Under the pieces are notes generated by a model. It ran no database searches, had not been told where the DNA came from, and saw nothing but the letters and a program-made list of their open reading frames with translations. Below, one piece after another: positions 57,276-64,000 of a stretch of 64,000 bases of DNA. The position numbers and the translations under genes were made by a program. Origin of the DNA: Planctomycetota bacterium (lineage in GTDB: Bacteria > Planctomycetota > Planctomycetia > Pirellulales > Pirellulaceae); assembly GCA_018970165.1 (NCBI GenBank), contig JAGWWZ010000001.1, positions 1 to 64,000 on the forward strand, in the 5' to 3' direction. Position 1 is the first letter of the stretch. Every line of letters begins with the position of its first letter.

Positions 57276-58085
57276 ATGACCCTGTCGCATTTATCTTCAT
57301 TAGTCTTTTTAATTCTTTGCCTCGCTTCTGCCTGCGCGTATCTGGGCCGGCAATTGTTCGGACCCGGGCGATACAGCCTGCAGGAACGCTTCTTGTACCT
57401 GCCGGTTTACGTTGTATCGAGGCTGTTGTGGCGGGTTCGGATCGAGTGGTCGCACGAGTACGTCGACTGGGAGCGGAGAGAGTGGTTATTGACCGATCGG
57501 ATGCTAGGAGGAGCGATTTTGGTCGCGAATCATTGCAGCTCGATGGACCCGATGTTTGTGCAGTTGTGCGCAGGTAGGCGGGTGCATTGGATGGTGACGA
57601 GTCTCTATTTTCAGAAGCCGATTATCGGTGGTTTGCTAAGATCCTTTGAGACGATACCGACGCATCGCAGCGGTATGGATACCGCATCCACGAAGCATGC
57701 GATTTCTCTCGCGAAGCAAGGGCGGTTCGTAGGGATGTTTCCTGAGGGGCGAATCAATCGTACGGGACAACCATTGATGACCATTCGCCCTGGCGCAGCG
57801 ATCGTTGCGTTGCGTGCCAAGGTTCCTATCGTGCCAATCTGGATCGAGGGAGCACCCATCGGGCCGTCGATCTTCAGCGCGCTGTTTCGAGCAGCGAACA
57901 TTCGAGTCCTGGTCGAGAAGCCGAATGATTGGGGATTGCAAGCTGTGAATCAGCACGGGCGATCGGATCGCTCGGTTGCCGAGGAATGGATCGCACGAGT
58001 GATGGCTCAAGCCGTGGTCCGTTCGGGCAGGTCGGACCCAGAGATATCCTTTGCTGGCCGTCATTGGGTCGAAGAGACGGGATGA
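57276..58085 (+). CDS. plsC: 1-acyl-sn-glycerol-3-phosphate acyltransferase
   Basis: ANHCSSMDPMF (HxxxxD), MFPEGRINRTG, VPIVPIWIEGAP. Confidence 0.85.
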   Translation: MTLSHLSSLVFLILCLASACAYLGRQLFGPGRYSLQERFLYLPVYVVSRLLWRVRIEWSHEYVDWERREWLLTDRMLGGAILVANHCSSMDPMFVQLCAGRRVHWMVTSLYFQKPIIGGLLRSFETIPTHRSGMDTASTKHAISLAKQGRFVGMFPEGRINRTGQPLMTIRPGAAIVALRAKVPIVPIWIEGAPIGPSIFSALFRAANIRVLVEKPNDWGLQAVNQHGRSDRSVAEEWIARVMAQAVVRSGRSDPEISFAGRHWVEETG

Positions 58086-58141
58086 TTAGAATTGGGCGCA
58101 AGAGATTAGGGTTTCGATGTCACGATGAGGGGTACAGCAGC

Positions 58142-60067
58142 ATGAGCATGAAACGGTTTCACCAAACGATTATCGCATCGAAATTTGCGGGCCCTTCCAA
58201 AACACTAATCGCACTGTGCATGCTCTGCTCGCACCTTCTGTTGCGAGGCTCCGCATTCGGACAAGACGAAGCACCTGTTGCTCAAGACATCAAACAACCT
58301 GTCTTTCGAGAGGGGGAAGCGCAGGTCGTGCCCGCGTTCAAGTCCAACTGGATTGAGCATGATTTGTTTGTTGAGACCGAGTTCGACTCCGATGGCGATG
58401 GGAAATTGGATCGCGTGCATGTGAGTGTGACTCGCCCCGAAGCTACTCAAACCGATGGACTCAAGGTTGCGGTGATCTATCAGTCGAGTCCGTACTATGC
58501 GGGGATGGGCTCCACGTTACCTGAACACATGTGGAGCCCACGGCAAAACCTAAACTCGAACCCGCCCAAGCATGAAACACCGCCTGCGATTACTCAGTTA
58601 TCCAAACGGCCTCGATTATCGGGGGAGCATCTTGGTGAATGGGTACCGCGCGGGTTCGCCGTGGTTCATTCTTCATCGCCGGGAACAGGATTGTCGCAAG
58701 GCTGCCCAACGGTCGGAGGGCCCAATGAATCGCTTGCCCCCAAAGCGGTGATCGATTGGCTCAACGGACGCGCTCGAGGCTTCGCAAGCGTCGATGGAGA
58801 CGAGACCGTCGAAGCGACCTGGGCGACCGGCAAGGTGGGAATGATCGGCACCTCCTACAACGGAACGCTCTGCCTTGCAGCAGCTACGACGGGAGTAGAG
58901 GGTCTCGAATGCATCGTGCCGATCGCTCCCAATACTTCGTACTACCACTACTATCGGTCCAACGGCTTGATTCGCCATCCAGGTGGTTACATGGGTGAAG
59001 ACATCGATGTCCTCTACAACTTCATTCACTCGGGTTACGAAGAAAAACGCAATTACTGCAATTGCAACGTGCGCGATGAAGGAATGCTCAAAGAGTTCGA
59101 TCGAACCAACGGGGACTACAATGCGTTCTGGGCCAGCCGCGATTATCTAAACCAACTCGAACGCATGCGAGCTCCGATGCTGATGGCGCACGGCTTCAAC
59201 GACTGGAATGTGATGCCCGAGCACAGCTACCGCATCTACAAAGCATGCAAAGAGAAGGGACTCCCTTGCAAGATCTACTACCATCAAGGTGGCCACGGTG
59301 GGCAGCCACCATTGCATCTGCTCAATCGCTGGTTTTCCCATTACTTGTACGGCATCGATAACGGCGTCGAGAATGAACCGAGGGCATGGATCACGCGCGA
59401 AGGGAAGCGGGCCAGTCGTCCCGAGACCTACGATGATTACCCCAATCCTGCAGCGAGCGATGTAACGTTTGCTCCAATGCCAGGAGGACGGACGATCGGA
59501 CGCTTGCTGCCAGAAGAAAAAACTGGATCGTCCAATGAACAGGGTGAGGCGACCAAGCGAGTCGAAGAGATCATCGATAACTTTTCGTTCAGCGGTCCGC
59601 AACTGTTGCAGGCTGAATGGTGCAACCATCGATTGCTCTATGCCACCCCCAAGCTCAAGGAGCCAGTGCACCTGTCGGGAGTCGCCAAGATTACGGTGCG
59701 ATTGGAATGCGATCGACCGACGGCATGCCTCTCGATTTGGCTGGTTTCGTTGCCATGGACAGGGAGCGAACGGATCACCGACGACGTGATCACCCGAGGT
59801 TGGGCAGACCCAGCAAATGCCCAATCAATCCAAACAGAAACCCCATTGGTCAGAGGCGAATTTCGGGACGTTACCTTTGAATTGCAACCGGACGACCAAG
59901 TCATTTCGGCTGGGGAACAAATCGGGCTGATGATTTTCTCGAGCGACCGCGACTTCACGTTGTGGCCCGAGCCCGGGACCCGAATTTCCGTGGATTTGGA
60001 GGGAACTCGATTGACCTTGCCCATTGTGGGCGGAATGGATGCATTCTCGGCGGCAGTCTCGGAGTAA
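58142..60067 (+). CDS. CocE/NonD family hydrolase (X-Pro dipeptidyl-peptidase-like)
   Basis: Signal peptide; RPEATQTDGLKVAVIYQSSPYY, GMIGTSYNGTLCLAAATTG (GxSYxG), YHQGGHGG. Confidence 0.85.
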   Translation: MSMKRFHQTIIASKFAGPSKTLIALCMLCSHLLLRGSAFGQDEAPVAQDIKQPVFREGEAQVVPAFKSNWIEHDLFVETEFDSDGDGKLDRVHVSVTRPEATQTDGLKVAVIYQSSPYYAGMGSTLPEHMWSPRQNLNSNPPKHETPPAITQLSKRPRLSGEHLGEWVPRGFAVVHSSSPGTGLSQGCPTVGGPNESLAPKAVIDWLNGRARGFASVDGDETVEATWATGKVGMIGTSYNGTLCLAAATTGVEGLECIVPIAPNTSYYHYYRSNGLIRHPGGYMGEDIDVLYNFIHSGYEEKRNYCNCNVRDEGMLKEFDRTNGDYNAFWASRDYLNQLERMRAPMLMAHGFNDWNVMPEHSYRIYKACKEKGLPCKIYYHQGGHGGQPPLHLLNRWFSHYLYGIDNGVENEPRAWITREGKRASRPETYDDYPNPAASDVTFAPMPGGRTIGRLLPEEKTGSSNEQGEATKRVEEIIDNFSFSGPQLLQAEWCNHRLLYATPKLKEPVHLSGVAKITVRLECDRPTACLSIWLVSLPWTGSERITDDVITRGWADPANAQSIQTETPLVRGEFRDVTFELQPDDQVISAGEQIGLMIFSSDRDFTLWPEPGTRISVDLEGTRLTLPIVGGMDAFSAAVSE

Positions 60068-60112
60068 GTTTTTTCGCAAAAGACTCGCAACGAGCGGTTC
60101 GTTAACAGCTTA

Positions 60113-60138
60113 TTGGCAAGGCATTTTCGCCTTGCCAA
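60113..60138. terminator. Perfect 10-bp hairpin, possible terminator lacking a U-tract
   Basis: ttggcaaggc-attttc-gccttgccaa. Confidence 0.4.
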
Positions 60139-60162
60139 AGCGGGGCAAAATAGGCGACACTA

Positions 60163-63100
60163 GTGGACTTGCCTGTTGCGCACCCTAACGGATTGACTGA
60201 CGGAATGACGAGTTTGGCACAATTGGATCCGCCCAAAGCGAGCGGATTGGTCGTCCACATCCTGAGTAGCATCGCCCAGTTCGAGAAGAAGTTCCGCCCT
60301 CAGCAATTGCTGATGGCTAGGTATTTCACCTCGGGAGACTTGCCGCGACTGAAGAAGACCGATTCGGTTCTGAATTGGCTCTTTGAACTCGAAGGGGTCT
60401 CCCCTATCAAAGGCCAGTTCACCACCGGGATCTCCATCGAACTGGATCCCAAGCAACTGGCGAACCTCGACGACGTCACTTCATCGAGAGTCATTCGTGG
60501 CATCACGATGAGTTGCTCATGCACGGAAGCTCAAAAGCCTTGCGTGCACCAGATCTATTGCCTGAACTATCTGCGTCGCCAGTTGAGTCAACGTTCTCCA
60601 TCGGCGGCCGTGGAATGGATGCTGAGTTGTATCTCCGATGGTCGTGTGGCGGGTCGCAAGTTGGTGGAGTCGCTGCAGTATCTCAAGGTGGAAGAGGTGA
60701 TCCCGGAGACTGATGATTCCGATGAAGAGCCAACTCGATTGCAACGCATTCAGTGGCGATTGAATATGGCCCAGGGATGTCAGATCCATGCCTACGTGCA
60801 GACATCGCGCAAACGGGGCGGCTGGAACAAGGGTCGTCCGATCCGCGAAAACTTCGACTCGATCCCAGAAGAGGCCTTGGCCTTCGGCACCGATAAGATG
60901 TTGGTGTTGTTGTTGCAATCCGCCGAAGACTCCTATCGAGGCCAGACGCCTCGCATGACCCGCGAGTGCTTGAGGATGTTGATCGATCATCCCCATGTGA
61001 CTCTGGACGATGCTGCACAAACTCCGGTGCGCATACGCGAGGTGCCGCTGGAGATCCGGCTCGATTCCGAAGGGGAGGTCTTCAAACCGATGGTCTACCA
61101 ATCGGATATGTTGATCGAAGATATTCAGGATCAACCCGGCTTGATCTTGAAGAACATCAACAACCGAGAATCGCTCCTCTTGCGATACGATCGCGAGCGG
61201 CACACGTTGTGGATGAGCACATTAGATCAACGCATCGTTCGCTTGATCAATGATCTCAGTGTGGCCGAGCGTCGCGAAGCGGTCTTGGATCGCGAATGCG
61301 CGGAATACTTCGCCGACTTGATTGTTCAGGTTGCTAAACCTCGCCGTGTCGAAGTTCAGTTGCCTGAATCGCTTGCAGGGCCCGAGCATCCGTTGGAGCC
61401 GAAGATCGAATTGCATTTGTCTCCTCGCGGTAAAGAAACGATGCAGGTGGGACTCCGTGTGGCTTGTGATTCGGTTTCGGAGCAACCGGTTCCTGGTGTG
61501 GAACCGGAGCGGTTGCGAATCGCTACCGCAGCTGGCCGATTCCAATTGCTGCGGGCTCTCGACGAGGAAGCTTCACTCGCCGACGAAGTCGCCGAGCAAT
61601 TGCAACTGAATTTGCTCGCCTACGATGGGACTTATACATGGGTCGCGCAGACTCCCGACGAGGCGCTTGATCTGCTACAGCGCATCGAGCGATTGGGAGA
61701 CGCCGCTCCCACGGTCTGCTGGCCGAAGAGCCTGCCAATGCAGGTCATCGGCGAGATCACGCCGCAACGCTTGCAGGTACGTCTCTCAAGCGGCCGCGAT
61801 TGGTTTGGTGTCGATGGTATCGCGGAACTCAACGGTTTGGAAATCCCTCTTTCAGAGTTGCTGTCCGCGCTTCGGCAAGGGCGCCGCTTCGTGCCTTTAG
61901 GGGACGGCCAATTCGCTTTGATCTCCGAGGCATTGAGGCAACGTCTCGGTGTAATCGATGACGTATCGATCGGAGATGCCGGACAAATCCGGGTCTCAAA
62001 AGCGGGTACAGCGGTGATCGAAGAGGCGCTCGGCAGCGACATCACCTACGAAGCGGACCACTCGTGGAAAGAAGCGCTCGCCCGACTCTCGGGTGCCAAG
62101 AACCTCAATCCGGTCGTGCCCAAGGAACTCAGGGCGGAACTCCGAGCCTATCAACAAGCTGGCTACTGTTGGCTCGCGCGATTAGCCCACTGGGGAATCG
62201 GTGGTGTGCTCGCCGATGACATGGGTCTGGGAAAGACGGTCCAGGCGCTCGGGATATTGATCGAGCGAGCGAAGAATGGTGCCGCGTTGATCATCGCTCC
62301 GACCAGTGTGGGTGTGAACTGGCAACGCGAAACCGAACGCTTCGCTCCTACGCTTCGACCGCTGCTCTATCGCGAGCATGATCGCCAGGCATTGATCGAT
62401 TCCGCCGGACCTGGCGACCTGATCATTACGAGCTATCAACTCCTGCAGCGCGATATCAGTCGATTCACACAGCGAGCTTGGAACACCTTGGTTCTCGATG
62501 AAGCTCAGTTTATCAAGAACTTTCAAACCAAAACCGCTCAAGCAGTGCGGCAGATTCAAGCCGATTGGCATCTCGCCTTGTCAGGCACCCCCCTCGAGAA
62601 CCATCTTGGCGAACTCTGGAGTTTGATGAGAACGGTCAGTCCCGGACTGCTCGGCTCCTGGGATCGATTCCGAAAGAATTTTGCGGAACCTATCGAAAGA
62701 CACAATAAGAGAGAGAGACTTCAAGCCTTGGGGCGTGTCGTTCGTCCTTTCATACTTCGCCGTACCAAAAAAGAGGTCCTCACGGAACTGCCTGAGCGCA
62801 CCGAAGTGGTATTGCTCGCGGAACTCTCCGAGAACGAGCGAAAGAAATACGACGCCGCGCGTTTGGCCGCCTTGTCCGAGTTGACCAAGACCGGTGCGGA
62901 AAACGATCAGCAGATGCGCATCAAGGTGTTGGCATGGCTGACGCGCCTTCGCCAGTTGGCTTGCCACCCTCGACTGGTCGACAAACGTTGGGACAACTCT
63001 TCGGCAAAGCTCGACTTGTTTATGGAAGTGGTCCATGAACTCCGCGAGGGAGAACATCGCGCCTTGGTATTCAGTCAGTTCGTACAGCACCTGACGTTGC

Positions 63101-63528
63101 TTCGCGAGTCCTTGGATAAGGCGGGGATCAAGTACCAATACCTCGATGGCGCGACTCCCACACCCAGACGCCAGGAAGCAGTGGATCGGTTCCAAGCGGG
63201 TGAGGGGGATCTATTCCTGATTTCGCTCAAGGCGGGAGGAACGGGTCTGAATTTGACTGCGGCGGATTACGTGATCCATATGGATCCTTGGTGGAACCCA
63301 GCCGTCGAAGATCAAGCGACCGACCGCGCGCACCGACTTGGACAACTGCGGGCAGTCACCGTTTACCGTTTGGTGGCCAAGGACACGATCGAGCAACAGA
63401 TCCTCGCATTGCATGAAGACAAGCGTGAATTGATCAGTGGCGTATTGGACGGAGCCGACCGAGCAGGTCGCATGAGCACGGAAGAGTTGATCTCGCTGAT
63501 CCGACTGAGCCAAATCGAAGGGGCCTAG
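60163..63528 (+). CDS. SNF2-family helicase with SWIM zinc finger
   Basis: SWIM CSCTEAQKPCVH; GVLADDMGLGKTVQALGIL; LVLDEAQFIKN; ALSGTPLENHLGELWSLM; FLISLKAGGTGLNLTAADYVIHMDPWWNPAVEDQATDRAHRLGQ. Confidence 0.95.
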   Translation: MDLPVAHPNGLTDGMTSLAQLDPPKASGLVVHILSSIAQFEKKFRPQQLLMARYFTSGDLPRLKKTDSVLNWLFELEGVSPIKGQFTTGISIELDPKQLANLDDVTSSRVIRGITMSCSCTEAQKPCVHQIYCLNYLRRQLSQRSPSAAVEWMLSCISDGRVAGRKLVESLQYLKVEEVIPETDDSDEEPTRLQRIQWRLNMAQGCQIHAYVQTSRKRGGWNKGRPIRENFDSIPEEALAFGTDKMLVLLLQSAEDSYRGQTPRMTRECLRMLIDHPHVTLDDAAQTPVRIREVPLEIRLDSEGEVFKPMVYQSDMLIEDIQDQPGLILKNINNRESLLLRYDRERHTLWMSTLDQRIVRLINDLSVAERREAVLDRECAEYFADLIVQVAKPRRVEVQLPESLAGPEHPLEPKIELHLSPRGKETMQVGLRVACDSVSEQPVPGVEPERLRIATAAGRFQLLRALDEEASLADEVAEQLQLNLLAYDGTYTWVAQTPDEALDLLQRIERLGDAAPTVCWPKSLPMQVIGEITPQRLQVRLSSGRDWFGVDGIAELNGLEIPLSELLSALRQGRRFVPLGDGQFALISEALRQRLGVIDDVSIGDAGQIRVSKAGTAVIEEALGSDITYEADHSWKEALARLSGAKNLNPVVPKELRAELRAYQQAGYCWLARLAHWGIGGVLADDMGLGKTVQALGILIERAKNGAALIIAPTSVGVNWQRETERFAPTLRPLLYREHDRQALIDSAGPGDLIITSYQLLQRDISRFTQRAWNTLVLDEAQFIKNFQTKTAQAVRQIQADWHLALSGTPLENHLGELWSLMRTVSPGLLGSWDRFRKNFAEPIERHNKRERLQALGRVVRPFILRRTKKEVLTELPERTEVVLLAELSENERKKYDAARLAALSELTKTGAENDQQMRIKVLAWLTRLRQLACHPRLVDKRWDNSSAKLDLFMEVVHELREGEHRALVFSQFVQHLTLLRESLDKAGIKYQYLDGATPTPRRQEAVDRFQAGEGDLFLISLKAGGTGLNLTAADYVIHMDPWWNPAVEDQATDRAHRLGQLRAVTVYRLVAKDTIEQQILALHEDKRELISGVLDGADRAGRMSTEELISLIRLSQIEGA

Positions 63529-63603
63529 CGGCCTGCTATCCAGGCCGCTGATCAAGAGAAGCCCTGCAGGAATTCTGAACAAATCACTGCACCGAAGTGG
63601 GTG

Positions 63604-63800
63604 AAGGCCACAAAGCGTTGCACACAACGCGGCCTTCTTACTCCCTTCCCCTCGCGGGGAGAAGTGCTGGGGATGGGGGCAAAGTGCGACGCAAACATGG
63701 ATGCAATGAGGAGCGCTGGGTCAAACTCCAAGTATCTACCCCCGACCCACTCTCTCTGCTGAAAGTCTGCCGTGGTGGAAAGGGGGCGAGGGAGAGATGG
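63604..63800. repeat. Intergenic inverted-repeat-rich element
   Basis: aaggcc..gcgtt/aacgc ggcctt hairpin followed by ccctcgcggggag...and right-hand cccccgacccactctct...aagggggcgagggagag. Confidence 0.4.
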
Positions 63801-63890
63801 ATTATGAATTCGAATTAGCTTCGTAGGGCTAGCGATCACCTACTGGTTCACGCGTTATACCTGTCCTCGTTTCGTCATCGCAGGAAAGTT

Positions 63891-64000
63891 TCACTTCCAC
63901 TTTGGAATCGCGCGGCCGGGAGTCCACGGGGCGCCGACATCGTCGAGCTTCTTCAACAGCGCCGGAATGTCTGTCCCGAGCAACTGATTTAGCTCTACCA
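63891..64000 (-). CDS. C-terminal end of an unidentified protein (extends beyond window)
   Basis: Manual minus translation ...VELNQLLGTDIPALLKKLDDVGAPWTPGRAIPKWK-stop. Confidence 0.5.
   Translation of the reverse strand, partial: VELNQLLGTDIPALLKKLDDVGAPWTPGRAIPKWK

Overview
This 64-kb window looks like a chromosomal segment of a planctomycete (Pirellulales-like). That inference rests on DUF1559 pseudopilin, DUF1549/DUF1553, PVC-type heme-binding dehydrogenase, Gfo/Idh/MocA, ThuA, PmoA-like/DUF6807 and zinc-ribbon membrane protein families. I found no rRNA, CRISPR array, prophage or recognisable transposase. One tRNA-Ser(GCT) is present on the minus strand. Most of the window is housekeeping and metabolism: MgtE, a cbb3 oxidase with fused CcoNO, PGK, NAD(P)HX repair enzymes, agmatine-to-putrescine genes, cobalamin adenosyltransferase, Dtd, RsmH, PlsC, a DEAD helicase and a SWIM/SNF2 helicase. 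The best candidate for an under-described system is a minus-strand five-gene cluster at 36748-41908. It encodes an SBP-OmpA fusion, a 2-TM coiled-coil protein, a PspA/IM30-like protein, a NitT/TauT-type SBP lipoprotein and an ABC permease, with no ATPase gene in the window. Other points for follow-up are a C-terminally extended CsrA, an apparent +1 frameshift in a zinc-ribbon membrane protein, a family of degenerate intergenic repeats with core CGCAAGCATCCGGGTTGA, recurrent 15-21 bp head-to-tail duplications, a His-rich MerC-like protein downstream of a 20-bp palindrome, and a 2-TM channel-like small protein. All calls were made by reading the sequence and ORF track; no database searches were run.
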